Below, one piece after another: positions 30,971 through 42,040 of a stretch of DNA of 64,000 nt. Within the stretch, counting starts at the first letter, position 1. Every line of letters begins with the position of its first letter. The position numbers and the translations under genes were made by a program. The stretch is from assembly GCF_022581195.2 (NCBI RefSeq), contig NC_061475.1, forward strand, positions 4,216,001-4,280,000, given 5' to 3'. The stretch comes from Helicoverpa zea (lineage: Eukaryota > Arthropoda > Insecta > Lepidoptera > Noctuidae). The notes under the pieces were generated by a model that saw only the letters and a program-made list of their open reading frames with translations, did not search any database and was not told the origin of the DNA.

Positions 30971-33375
30971 ATTATCACTTAATTATCCTAAGAAGAAGTC
31001 AAACGAACTTGAATAGGACCCATATATTTTCTCTCTCCTAAGCGTTAATCTGTATGAAAAAAATGAAGAAAGAGGTGAGCATGAACGAGGATGGACATAG
31101 AGGAACACGGTGACCAATAAAGCGATAGCGATTAAGAAGATATGGTTGAATATTGTGTAATATGTGAGATGACATCAGATAGGAAACTATGCTGATACGG
31201 GTAGAAGACATGCTGCACCGAACCCAAATAATATATTGGGATAAGAGACTAGCCGTCTTACCACAAAAACTTTTAAACGGCTGTTGAACACTTGTCTAAA
31301 AAATAGACAGATTATGACGTTGAAATAAGGTCCGTTTTGCAGCCACATTTTTTTAGACACGTGTTCAACAGATGTTTATTTTTTGTAGTAAGGCTGTAGA
31401 TGTCTAGACATCACTAAGGATATTTGATACACTAAAAGTACTCTCAATCAATTTTAAACTGAGCGCTAACTTCTTCAGAACGACTCCCTACCTGTGCTTA
31501 CAAACTATAAGAAAACTATTCTCAATTACGCGATCCAGCCTTATCACTTACACAAAGACCAAGTTCAGGACATATTAATTATGAATTCCCGCTAAAACAC
31601 TCGACTGCTTTTAAAGGGGATGACACACTAATATTCAAGAAATGGTACCTTTTATATTCATGTCTAGGAGTCAAAGGTACAAACAAAATATGCTTTTGAA
31701 TAAACCAAACTTAGAAAAGATTTGATATCTATTAATGAGTTCTACATATTTTAATTAACAGTTCACTATCAAAATCTGAATTCTGTTTGGTCGTCATGGT
31801 TAGTAAAATCTTCGTACTATGTTACCTATCGTCCTAAGAAACATTTTTTTTTATGAGCATGTATAAACTGAAACTCCCTACAATGGTTTCTACAAATGAG
31901 CAACAAACAAATGTACAACATGCCTTAAAATTCTTCTAGATCCAACTTCATGATCACTCCTACTAATATTCTCGTATGAAATTCTCCAATTTCATTAATA
32001 TTAATAGTTCTGGTACTCGCGAAAGGTGGAAGTTCATGCCACAAAATGTTCTAGTTGAGTATGAAGCTCACGTGTACTAGGTAAATTAATTAAAGTCTGA
32101 AAGCGCTATACTCCATATCTTCAAGTCTACTGATGAATTCAATAAAAAGCTTGGAATAACTGCCTTTAGGGTGTAGCGAGCGATTGCGATTTGGATTGCT
32201 TGTGATTGCAATCTTAGATTTTAATATTATATAATGATTAGCTATTTTTGATCATAGTGTGGTAAACCCGGTAAACCTGTGGCGCGCCGTTAAAAAAAAC
32301 TTAAATGTCAGAAACGTGCCCTGCCCGCGTATCGGGTCTGGCAGTTCTATTAAAGAGTGGATCTGATTTTCCATACCCAGATCTTTAAAAATATTGAAAT
32401 TATCTCAGATTTAAACGGTCTTGCAAAACTGCTGAAATAATAGGTATTCTATCGATGTAAATAGAGAAGACTTTCTGCAATTGTAAAAATATATTATCGC
32501 TTTACATTCCAATCATTAGTTTGTTCGCTCGTTGCACAAGATTGCAATTTATTTATTTACAGTTGACGTACCACTGGGATTGTTCAAGAACAGTTCAAGA
32601 TTGTTATAGATGTACCTACTAGTTGTGTTTAGAAATAAAGAATACCATCTTTGTGTGCGATATCTTTGTGGCGATATGTTTAAAGAACGCATTTATGATT
32701 TTAGACGGTTTTTCGGGACATTTTAATTTTTACATGTAATCAATTGACATGACCATTATTAATGCTTTTTGGTTGCACCCTCGAGGAAATACCGAAGTAA
32801 CCAAGTTACCTTATTGACAGAATATCTGATTCTCATAACTTCTATCCGTGGATTGCCCGCGTTCCGAGAAAACTACCCCTCTCATATGGATAAAAGAAGC
32901 CTACTGTGTTGTTCTGATATTATAAGATGTATAACTGCCACCTTTCATCAAAGTTCTGTAGAAGTTTTTGCGTAAAAGAGGACCAAACATTTTTACACCT
33001 GTACATATGAACTTAAAAACTTTCTCGTTTATATTATTAGTAGGATTATCTATCAGTAAATTAGTAATTGATATTTTGATCTCAATTGCAACCAGTTGCA
33101 AAATCACCACCAACTCAAAATTACAAAATGACGCTGCAAAGTTTGAAAACTGCGAAACTTGTACGTGATGCAAGCTACCGAACGTTTTATCTTGGCTCTC
33201 AATTATTAATAGAGCACACATTCATATGCATGTGTGTGTGCATGAATAATCATTGAGTATCGTTATAGTGGGGATGATAAATGTTATTTGTGTTGTGTTT
33301 GGGGAATACAATCTTTTGGATTAAACATAAGACTATCGCAATATACCTACTTATGAGATTCGTAATCGCGATCTA
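30971..33375. other. AT-rich stretch without genes
   Basis: Holds the MITE at 31253 and a degenerate dispersed repeat near 31180-31250 (gacatgctgcaccgaaccc type). The overlapping frames at 32769-33221 on both strands show no domain. Otherwise I see nothing. Confidence 0.35.
31253..31396. mobile_element. Palindromic MITE, TAG target duplication
   Basis: Ends pair as CAGCCTTACTACAAAAA (right end, reversed) with CCGTCTTACCACAAAAAC (left end). TAG flanks it at 31250-31252 and 31397-31399. A relative lies at 43404. The three-base duplication suggests PIF/Harbinger-like mobilisation. Confidence 0.75.
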
Positions 33376-33387
33376 CATATGCATATC

Positions 33388-33533
33388 ATCATCATCATCT
33401 CAGCCATAGGACGTCCACTGCTGAACATAGGCCTCCCCCTTAGATCTCCACAGATACCTGTTGGAGGCGACCTGCATCCAGCATCACCGATATAGCCCAC
33501 CGGATTAGCAAGTTGAAGTGGCAATGGGCTGTC
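33388..33533 (-). mobile_element. RTE insertion with inverted 5' part (twin-priming product)
   Basis: 33388-33479 is a minus-strand RTE 3' end: (ATG)n tail, QQWTSYG stop and up to the codons for RRWMQ. 33480-33533 is in the opposite orientation and encodes ITDIAHRISKLKWQWAV, which belongs upstream in the same ORF2. About 35-45 codons between the parts are missing. Flanks CATATGCATATC (33376-33387) and CATATGAATATC (33534-33545) form a 12-bp duplication with one mismatch that encloses both parts, so it was one event. Confidence 0.8.
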
Positions 33534-33545
33534 CATATGAATATC

Positions 33546-35029
33546 AAGATATTAAGCATTTTGTGCTGTTGAAGCAGGCCTGAAAAACCAAATGTGCGCT
33601 TCCTTCGTTGGCATTTAATCAGGGTGTAGTTCATTTTATTGAAACTATAAAATAATTTAAACTTTAATGACCCTCCGTAATTCTTAGCCCAAGAGTTTAA
33701 ATTAAACATAGAGTACCTTTATGTTTAGCATGTGCATTGTTGCATACATTAGCAAAACCGCGGAGTCCTTCTAAAACATATGACCATTAAGAATGAATGG
33801 CTTTATCTACAAAAAGAGCTTCTAAAGCGTAAATCTAAAGCAAACAGCTTGAGGATCACCGGACCATGTGACTCTGTAAATGACATACAAATCTAGCCTT
33901 CCTGGGTATCCGTAATTCAAAGTTACTCTGGTTTCCCATGGAGAACAAAATGACTAGCGGAGATGTCATAACGCAAAATCCCTTAAGAAAGTAGCGCTTC
34001 GAAATGAGGGTGTGCCCCACGAGGAACGTTTCTTTTTCCGCCCTTTTCCGCCTTCTTTGGACTCAACCATTCTTTTTAATATCTTAAGTCTTTGGCAGAT
34101 GTCTCAAAGTAACTAAACGCCTCGTTAATTTAGGTACTCGTAACTGATCGTTTTGACCTTACCCAATGTACATATTTGACCTGCAAGAAGGCTTCTGACC
34201 TACCTGTCTTATGGCATCTCCGCTATATTTCCTTACTCCGCTATATTTACCAAAGGAAAGTTGGTCCCCGTCCGTGGCAAAAGTCAAAACAGTGAACTTT
34301 CAAGTGGAGTTCCTCTCTGAAATATGTCAATAGCCTAGTGTGTACTTGTTTTCTGTTTGAGAAACACCTTTCAATTGTTTCTTGATGTGTTTCTGTTTTG
34401 AATTTTGGGGTACATGAGACTGACTTTTGAACTCGTGTTACTCGCTGGTAGTAGTAGATTATTTTAGTACTTACTGCTAAATTATATCCATCCAGGTAAC
34501 TAACTATTTCACATAGTTCAACTTAACCAATGACTACCAGCCAAAGAGCATGGTTGTTCCCCGCGGTTTCACTCACCTTCTCAGGAATTTACCCAGACAC
34601 AAACAAATCAGAATCAAGAAAGGTAAAGAGAACTAGTCTTAATAAGAAGTATCGGTTTTCCCAGATCAGATAGGCAATCGCTCCATGTAATACACTGGTA
34701 GACTGATACTCATCTACCTATATACTGGTTGAGACTTGAAGCCGACTACCATAGTTGGTTAAAGCCTACGCAAATGTGAGATGACGTCAGATAATTTGAA
34801 ATGCACAATTTATTCAGACACGGTCACTCAAACTTTACAAGTAATCCAACCACACTGTAATCCTCACCCACACCGTATTAGTACAGTAATCGAATATTTA
34901 AACAACTTAGAAAGGTAGTGAATAAATGAGGAGCTCTGATACATACTGTATGGTACCACGAAGTTGGGTCTACTGATTACGTTGTTATCTCGGCCATTTT
35001 AGTGTTGTTTTTTAATATGGTATACTGCT
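33546..35029. other. Stretch without genes
   Basis: No gene recognised. A degraded copy of the 10099-type repeat is at about 34655-34770 (ggcaatcgctcc, acttgaagccgactac), and a Helitron-like ccgcggtttcactcacc scrap is at 34560. Confidence 0.35.
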
Positions 35030-35320
35030 CTGTTACTGTTACAGCCTTTTATCGTCCCACTGCTGGGCACAGGCCTCCTCTCACACGGAGAAGGATTGAG
35101 CATTAATCACCACGCTTGCTCAATGCGGGTTGGTGATTTCAGACTATAGTCCAGGTTTCCTCAAGATGTTTTCCTTCACCTTTTTATCAGCCATTGGTGT
35201 CTAAGATAAACTTAGAAAGTACATACAAACTTAGAAAAGTTGCATTGGTACTTGCCTGACCTGGATTCGAACCCACGCCCACATACTCGAGAGGTTGGTT
35301 CTTTACCCACTGGGCCACGA
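35030..35320 (-). mobile_element. tRNA-derived SINE
   Basis: On the minus strand it starts with a tRNA-like head, A box ggcccagtgggtaaag (35305-35320) and B box gggttcgaatcc (about 35265-35276). The body includes aggtgaaggaaaacatcttg and the end gcccagcagtgggacgataa followed by ggctgtaac. The same SINE is at 38636-39330. Confidence 0.85.
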
Positions 35321-36541
35321 ATCTACTAAAATCTATACCTACTAATAAAAAAACTGATGAGTTCTTTTGTTTGAAATAACTGGTTAGATTTGTTGGCCAG
35401 TGTTTGATAACCCTTTTAAGAAGAGAAGCTATAGATTTTTTTTCAGGTGCGTGAAGCAATTTCTACGGGACGCATTGCACTTTTCTTGTTTTATATACTA
35501 TCAGCTTTAATTCACCCTTGACACTCGAAGATGGAAGCCGACCCCAACATAGTTTGGGGAAAGGTCAGGCGGATGATGATTCTAGAAAATTCTTTATCTG
35601 TTTTCTGTCCATATTGTTCTCATGAAATAGTCCTTTTAATTAGACCGAATCTAAATCAAACCATGAGAACTTATTCTCAGAACAAAACCCAGTAAATTCA
35701 CAACAAAACACACTAGACTATCGCTTTAAAAGTTTAAAAAGTTACTTTTTAGTCACAAAAAAGCGTAACAAAAACTTTTACATTAAAACAAAATACGATG
35801 CATGTAAAAACTGCAAAGTGCAGCTGGCCGTATCATCTAATTAAGTAGAGGTGCTCACATTTCTACCGTCATTTGTAAAAAGACGTAAGTTACAAAAGAC
35901 ATAGGTGGAGATACGTCCTTTTTACTTTTGCAAGTGCTCGCTAAAGTCAATGTGCAGCAAAAGTCTTGTATCAAGTTATGATTGCCGCGAGCTCAGTAGT
36001 CGATGTTGCTTATTTTGGGGCTACGAAATGAGCGTTTTGAAGGATAGTTTTTTATACTACTTATATTATGCGCTCTAGAAGAGTTTATTTACATATTATG
36101 AAATGCTAGCTACCGCCAGCGTTCGAAAGAAAATACTTAGTGCAGCCAGATTTAAAGAAGCATATAATTCTTTCTCAATAAATGGTAAAAAAAAACTATG
36201 TGAACGGTTTCACTCATGTCCTCAAGAAATTAGTTCCTGCACCCGTATATAGTAGCCGGATAAAAAGTTTCACTGATGCCACATTACTGCCAAGTTTCAT
36301 CAATACATTCAGACATTTGCGGGTGAAGAAGTTACAAACATACACATATACAAACTATTAATGAGTGTGATGTGATGTTGTTAGGTCATGTGATGAGTGT
36401 GATAAGAATACTTTTACAAATCTTATAAGTCCTACGTAGTAGTGGCCACATATTTATACATTAGAATGTCTACTGCGAACATCGCAGCTCGCTGTTTGTT
36501 ACGCTTTGTATAAGTAATGGCTTGTTAGCTGCCGCTGAACG
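35321..36541. other. Stretch without genes
   Basis: A short 10099-type scrap lies at 35528-35575 (gaagccgaccccaacatag). A degenerate Helitron-like or RTE-like piece lies at 36205-36360 (gtttcatcaatacattcaga, caaacatacacatata). 36361-36520 and 36700-36900 look like an old imperfect direct duplication. Otherwise unassigned. Confidence 0.35.
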
Positions 36542-36603
36542 ATGGAGACGATTCCGGTGGAACGCAATGGAGTTTGTCCATTGTGTGCTAGTGAGAGGTA
36601 AGT
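36542..36603 (+). CDS. Candidate first coding exon ending at a consensus splice donor
   Basis: ATG with A at -3 and G at +4 opens a frame METIPVERNGVCPLCASER that runs into AG/GTAAGT at 36596-36603. The CPLC pair could start a zinc-binding motif. No acceptor or second exon can be assigned, and the surrounding sequence is partly duplicated. This may be chance. Confidence 0.15.
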
Positions 36604-37339
36604 TGACGATTTGTGCATTGAATTACATGTTTATTTTTTTGGAAATTAAAAGGGGCAGTTTATTTTAGTACAGAAGAAAAGATCGTATGACGGTTTCGAT
36701 TTAGTAATGAGTGTGAAGTGTGATGTAATGTGATAAGTACATATTTTAGCAAATTCCGTTTTAAAAAATCCAAAAACCAAACCTACACAGTTATGGCCAT
36801 ATATTTTCTATGTTAAAGCAACTGTCAGTCGAACATCACAGTAGTCATTTTACCACAGCAAAGCAAAGCATAATTATACAGCCTTATAGCTGATGTTAAA
36901 TACGTGCTATCCTCCATTGGATTAGTATGTCATCTTTTCTGCCTGTAAGTGCTATGAAAATTTCCCAAAATAGGACCATTTAACTCTGTCGACAACTATG
37001 ATAAATCAAAACAGCCATATCACAGAATTCACACAGCACTTGCCAATCATAATTCCGGAATTCCAGTAAGATACTTCCGAACCCCATACTGGAATTCCGT
37101 TGATAATGATGCAATTTACAAGCTTTCAGCGAACGTTAACCGCTGGCTCGCAACAAGTAATGATACAATAATATTCTTGCTGACGTTTACTACGTTTGGG
37201 TTTCGAATTCAGTCTGATGTCTGCTGTTTGTATGAAACGTTGCGTTTGCTGGTTGAATTTTTGGGTTTTATAGTGGAAGGGTAAAGGATTTGGGGGTTTA
37301 AATGTCTTTGAAAGGTGTAAGTTTGTCTCTGTTTCTTAT

Positions 37340-37560
37340 TTAGTAGTTTTATTATTTTTCTCTCTAGAGCATTAATCATTTCATACCGATCGACACCCGC
37401 AACTCCTCATAGGTCCAGTTGAAAACCAGTGTCAGACACTAGCTGTCTCACATAATGCTGAAGTGGATCTATTTGGCGCAACCTTTTGTTACTTTTTCTT
37501 TTTTATTTCCATGTGTATGTATGGCTTGTGTCAATAAATAAATGTCCCTTTCTTTCTTTT
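37340..37560 (+). mobile_element. LINE 3' terminus, second copy of the 20130 type
   Basis: Same text as 20165-20430 with scattered changes. Its hairpin is at 37411-37470, with the inner stem partly disrupted (tgtctcac), followed by ttgtgtcaataaataa and a weak (TTTC)n tail. The 5' end is truncated, and the boundary near 37340 is approximate. Confidence 0.7.
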
Positions 37561-38635
37561 TTATTTTAACTCTCCCCATAGCGGACCTGCTGGCAGAGAT
37601 TTCTCAAGAAGAAATAAGTAGTGCCTTTGTACTTGATTTTATTTCTTGTCTCATCAACTGTGTACAAAACAGTTACCAATCTTGATTACTGTTTTCATTA
37701 TCAATGTTTGACTTGAACTTATTTAATTCTCGATTCAATGGAATGCCGCCATAATCAGGCTTGAGTATAAAACACCACGCATGTCCAGGCCAAGCCAAGT
37801 TGGTTTCACAATTAAATGTACCTTCTATAAATAAAAACCACTAAATAATTGAAAACCCACGTGAACTTCAAAAAAGATCAAACTAAAAAATCCCGAACAG
37901 CGAGCTTGACAACATAAAAAGGACAAAAGGAGTCCACAAAATACGGAGTCATGAGGAGAATCGTCTGTGCCAATCTAAGATGTATGAGGTACCCACTTAA
38001 ATATTCTATTTCCGACGCTTCGCGAGATATGTAGTTTCCCCTGAATTATTACTAGACGGATTTCTCTTTGTGTTACTGAGGTAATAGTGCTACTTTCTTT
38101 CGTACTTTGATAGATGTCGCTACTGTCCTGGGGACGTGCGCTGGTGATGAATCGAGGAGCGAGTGGAAAGTTTTAAAAAGGTAAGTGGAAAGTTCTGTCG
38201 GTAGAAATCAATTGGGTGTAAGTGAAAAATATTTCGAGATGAAAATGTTGTTGGTTATTTATTTACGAGTGGCTTTGCGGTTTGGGATTATTTTCTTTCG
38301 TTTTTTGTGTTTCAGGAACTTTGTGCTAAGTTTTAGTTAACTTTGAGGAGGCTACTGTAAGTGTTCATGAAATTTAATTTTTCTCTAGCTAGCAGCTAGC
38401 ATAAATTGAAGGGTGAGTTTGTGAACTCTTTTCTACAGAATTGCAGGTTTTTATTGCTTATTTTTGAACATTCATCTTTTAGTTTCAATTAATAAAGTAT
38501 ATGAGATATAATGTGTAATCACCATTATTTCAAACATAGAACATCCACTCCTGAACGTAAGCCGCTCATCTCCAAAAAGATCCAACAGACGTTCGTGGCC
38601 GTCCTTCAACATCTAAACCTAAACCTATCTTTACA
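37561..38635. other. Stretch without recognised genes
   Basis: A possible exon-like piece is at 38113-38175 (after tttgatag, ending aaaaag/gtaagt), but its frame closes quickly. Nothing else. Confidence 0.3.
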
Positions 38636-39330
38636 GTTACAGCCTTTTTATCGTCCCACTGCTGGGCACAGACCTCCCCTCACACGGAGAAGGATTGAGC
38701 ATTAATCACCACGCTTGCTCAATGCGGGTTGGTGATTTCAGACTATACACCGTGACTTTTTAGTCGTCTTACAACGGCAGCCCACTTCATGTATCCAATG
38801 ACTAGTAAACGTTCATAAAAAAAAAAAATATTTATGAGATTTCAATAATTGAAAAATAATTCATTATTATGATGCATGACGTAGATTATAAGAACACCCT
38901 GTTGTGAGCGCTGCCCGACTCTTGTATCAATTGAGCGCGGCGCGTTGGGAAGGTACCTACTTTCTACCGTTTGATACGTAAACATTTTTTTTGTCAGTAT
39001 TTTTCTTTGCACGTATTATCTTAATTAAGTAAGGCTATAAAATTAATAATCGTGTCTAGTGGTATTTTATGTCGGATAGATTGAGTGGACCACCTTTGTA
39101 AGACGACTAAAAAGTCACGGTGTATAGTCCAGGTTTCCTCAAGATGTTTTCCTTCACCTTATTATCAGCCATTGATCTCCAAGATATAAAAACTACATAC
39201 AAACTATACATAGACTTAAAAAGTACATACAAACTGAGAAAAGTTGCATTGGTACTTGCCTGACCTGGAATCGAACCCACACTCTCATACTCGAGGTATT
39301 GGTTCTTTACCCACTAGGCCACCACGACTT
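38636..39330 (-). mobile_element. tRNA-derived SINE split by a DNA transposon
   Basis: Same SINE as 35030-35320. The head is at the right (ccactaggccacc, B box ggaatcgaaccc) and the tail at the left (gccttttatcgtcccact type). At the point that reads gactatagtcc in the 35 kb copy, 375 bp are inserted. Confidence 0.85.
38748..39122. mobile_element. Non-autonomous DNA transposon with CAC...GTG ends
   Basis: Terminal inverted repeats of about 30 bp start CACCGTGACTTTTTAGTCGT with one mismatch between arms. The flanks are TATA at 38744-38747 and 39123-39126, and the SINE at 35143 shows the single TATA empty site. The 4-bp duplication with CAC ends fits CMC/Chapaev-type elements. Transib also begins CAC but makes 5-bp duplications. 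Confidence 0.8.
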
Positions 39331-39699
39331 ACCCTGTCTATTTATCTTAACCTATCTTTACCTACATGAATTGTTATAGCCTCCAATTCTACCCTCATTA
39401 CAATTTTATTTGTAAGCCGATTAAAGGTGATTTAGTGTTAGTTGAAATATACATTTTCTTGTCCTTTTCCTCAGGTGACGGGTTTAGTAGGAAATTAATT
39501 ATTCTCTCCTATTTATTTGGGAATTACACTTGATTATTTTTCCGACCCAAATATCGACCAATAGAATTGCACCATTCGACGTCACGTGGTACAACCTACA
39601 TGGTATTATACTGAAAATTTTTTGAATATTTTCTCTGGTCGTTGCTACGTCAAACTGACAGGTTGTGGCCGACATTTGGGACGGAAAAATAATCTCCCG
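39331..39699. other. Short stretch without genes
   Basis: Includes cgacgtcacgtgg at 39580, echoed by gcgtcacgtg at 39923, perhaps the outer end of the foldback that follows. Confidence 0.3.
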
Positions 39700-39897
39700 A
39701 ATACCACACGAGCTTCATAATTATCTGGCATTTCCCTCAAGGTTCCCTGCAAACAAATAAAGTCGTCAAGTTTTTCAGGAAAAATCACTCGCGCTTCGCG
39801 CTCGTTATTTTTTAACCTGAAAAACTTGCATCCTTCATTTGTTTGCAACGAACCTATCGGAAAATACCCGATAATTTTGAAGCTCTTGTGGTATTAT
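39700..39897. repeat. Foldback with cactcgcgcttcgcgctcg core
   Basis: Arms 39700-39779 and 39816-39897 are inverted with moderate divergence (aataccacacgagcttcata versus aataccacaagagcttcaaa) and meet at cctgaaaaacttg. The 36-bp centre contains a CG-rich near-palindrome. The 67-codon minus-strand frame at 39645-39848 lies across it and is probably not a gene. Confidence 0.75.
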
Positions 39898-40219
39898 AAG
39901 TGAATATTTTATAAGTGGAAGCGTCACGTGTTCGTGACCGGTGGCTCTTGGCATAATATTGTTGGAGATGTAATAAGATTGCGATCATTGGACCAGTGCT
40001 TTCATTGGACTACCAAAGTATTTCCAAAACTGTGCGAGCTAGCAATGCCTAAACGTGTCTAAACGCGTCTTTCGGCTCAGCTGAACCCTCTAATTATGAC
40101 TATGCATTTTATATTAATTTTTTTCTTAACGAGTACCTTCTTGGCATAAAGGTCCATTGATGCCAAGAAGGTCCATTGACACTAGAGAATACCACCATTG
40201 GACCGGTCCAATCTTTTAC
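39898..40219. other. Short stretch without genes
   Basis: Contains a small duplicated word (atgccaagaaggtccattga at 40161 and a partial copy at 40137). No gene. Confidence 0.3.
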
Positions 40220-41902
40220 TATCAACTCTCATGTACTCCTCTTATATACGCTTCTTATATTATCCTCTTATGTACTCCTCTTGTACACTCCTCTTTTTTA
40301 TTGCTTTTTATATACTCCGCTCATGTACTCATCTTATGTACTCCTCTTATATACTCCTCTTATGTGCACCTCTCTGTCCCTGGGAAGATATTTGCCAGAG
40401 TTCTTCTCAACCGGCTTTTACCAGTCTCCGAAGCCATATTGCCAGAAACTCAGTTTGGGTTTCGACCTAACAGGGGCACCGGCGAAGCCATCTTTTCCAT
40501 CAGGCAACTCCAGGAAAAAAGCCGAGAACAAGGCCAACCTTTGTGTATGTGCTTCGTGGACTTAGAAAAAGCTTTTGACTGCGTGCCGAGGGAAGCCCTC
40601 TGGACTTTACTGGCAAAATTAGGTTGTCCTGAGAAGTTTGTGAGAATGATTCGCCTTCTGCACGACGAGATGACCTGCTGTGTTACCTATAATGGTGACC
40701 AGTCAGAGTTCTTTCCTGTCACCTGTGGGGTCAAACAAGATTGTGTGCTTGCGCCAACACTGTTTGCTCTCTACTTTTCTGTCGTTGTCAGTGAAGCGCT
40801 CAAACAAACTTCTGCTGGAATCAAAATACGTTTCAGGACTGATGGGGGACTTTTCAACCTGGCCAGATTAAAAGCATATACTAAAGTATCTCATGCTCTT
40901 ATAACGGAGATCATGTACGCTGATGATCTGTGTTTTGTTACCAACTCTGCACAAGAGCTCCAGAACTTGATGACTAACCTTCAGGGAGTCTGTTGTCGTT
41001 TCGGTCTAAAAATCAGTGTTAAGAAAACTGAGGTAATGGCAAGCGACTCTCAAGGAGCTATAGAACCTGTCAAGGTAAACATTGGCGATACTGAGCTGAA
41101 GCAAGTGAATACCTTCAAATATCTGGGCAGCACAATTACATCCAAGTGTGACCTTGATACCGAAATAAACCATCGCATTGGCGCTGCATCAGCTGCTTTC
41201 GGTAAATTACGAGCCAAGGTCTTACACACACATGATTTGAAGCTTTCGACAAAAATCTCCGTTTACAAGGCCATAGTCCTCCCAAATCTTTTATACTCGG
41301 CTGAAACATGGGTCTTCTATCGGAAACATATACGGGCGCTGGACCGATTTCATGTAAAGTGCATAAGAGACATTCTGAAAATCAAATGGTCGGATCGGAT
41401 TAGAAATACCGAAGTGCTACGACGCGCGAATGTCTGCGGCATAGAAGGGTACCTGATGCGGCGACAGCTCAGATGGTGCGGTCATGTTTTACGCATGGAT
41501 AATGATAGGGTGGCCAAGCGCATCTTCTTTTCTGAACTCCAGAACGGCAGACGGAAACAAGGTGGCCAGTTCTTACGCTTCAAGGATGTTCAGAAAAGAC
41601 ACATGAAAAGGTGCAACATTGATCCTCAGAACTGGGAGACAAAAGCCATTTGCCGCCCTGAATGGAGAGGCCTACTTAAAAATGCGATCAAAGATTTCGA
41701 AGAGCAAAGGAAATCCGCACTGGATGCGAAGCGTGATGCTCTTAAGGCTAAAACACCAGTAGCCATTCATTATAACTACGTGGACGGTATCCTAACGTGC
41801 AGCCAATGCTCGCGCACGTTTACACATAAAATAGGGTACTGCAGCCATCAAAGGGCGCATAGAAGAGCTGATCATCCTAGTTCTTCTCTCAATGATAACT
41901 GA
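40157..41902 (+). CDS. LINE reverse transcriptase with C-terminal C2H2 zinc finger, chimeric N-terminus
   Basis: A 581-codon frame. The first 73 or so residues are translated from the minisatellite (repeats of LIYSSY, LLCTPL) and are not part of the native enzyme. The polymerase starts at PGKIFARVLLNRLL near 75. Motif A FVDLEKAFD is near 133-141 and motif C MYADDLCFV near 253-261, both with catalytic Asp. Motif B reads GVKQDCVLAP (191-200), so the conserved QG has become QD, which probably inactivates it. Then come YLGS near 325, RRQLRWCGHVLRMD near 440-453 and, at about 550-568, a C-x2-C-x12-H-x3-H finger (CSQC...SHQRAH) likely to bind nucleic acid. Zinc-finger-tailed non-LTR ORFs of this kind are common in invertebrates; I do not assign the clade. 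The endonuclease is absent. Confidence 0.88.
   Translation: MMPRRSIDTREYHHWTGPIFYYQLSCTPLIYASYIILLCTPLVHSSFLLLFIYSAHVLILCTPLIYSSYVHLSVPGKIFARVLLNRLLPVSEAILPETQFGFRPNRGTGEAIFSIRQLQEKSREQGQPLCMCFVDLEKAFDCVPREALWTLLAKLGCPEKFVRMIRLLHDEMTCCVTYNGDQSEFFPVTCGVKQDCVLAPTLFALYFSVVVSEALKQTSAGIKIRFRTDGGLFNLARLKAYTKVSHALITEIMYADDLCFVTNSAQELQNLMTNLQGVCCRFGLKISVKKTEVMASDSQGAIEPVKVNIGDTELKQVNTFKYLGSTITSKCDLDTEINHRIGAASAAFGKLRAKVLHTHDLKLSTKISVYKAIVLPNLLYSAETWVFYRKHIRALDRFHVKCIRDILKIKWSDRIRNTEVLRRANVCGIEGYLMRRQLRWCGHVLRMDNDRVAKRIFFSELQNGRRKQGGQFLRFKDVQKRHMKRCNIDPQNWETKAICRPEWRGLLKNAIKDFEEQRKSALDAKRDALKAKTPVAIHYNYVDGILTCSQCSRTFTHKIGYCSHQRAHRRADHPSSSLNDN
40220..40375 (+). repeat. 13-bp minisatellite, left part
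   Basis: Variants of tatgtactcctct repeated about a dozen times. It continues after the LINE at 41938. Confidence 0.8.
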
Positions 41903-41937
41903 AAGCAGTCACCATAGCCGAAATCGGCAGGGAAGTA
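40376..41937 (+). mobile_element. 5'-truncated LINE inserted in a minisatellite
   Basis: LINE sequence begins ctgtccctgggaagatattt and ends accatagccgaaatcggcag, with the 13-bp minisatellite on both sides. Because the flanks are repetitive, the target duplication cannot be defined. Confidence 0.75.
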
Positions 41938-42040
41938 TATATATACTCCTCTTATGTACTCCTCTTATGTACTCCTCCTATATACTTCTCTTATGTACTT
42001 CTCCTTTGTACTCCTCTTACGTACTCCTCTTATGTTTCAA
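41938..42040 (+). repeat. 13-bp minisatellite, right part
   Basis: Seven or so variants of tatgtactcctct follow the LINE end. The two parts together show that one array was split. Confidence 0.8.

Noticed and set aside
35260..35320. tRNA gene in the SINE head
   Set aside because: A and B boxes are present, but the acceptor stem does not pair and the unit continues into a SINE body.
39645..39848. 67-codon minus-strand frame
   Set aside because: It spans one arm and the core of a foldback, so the open reading is most likely a by-product.
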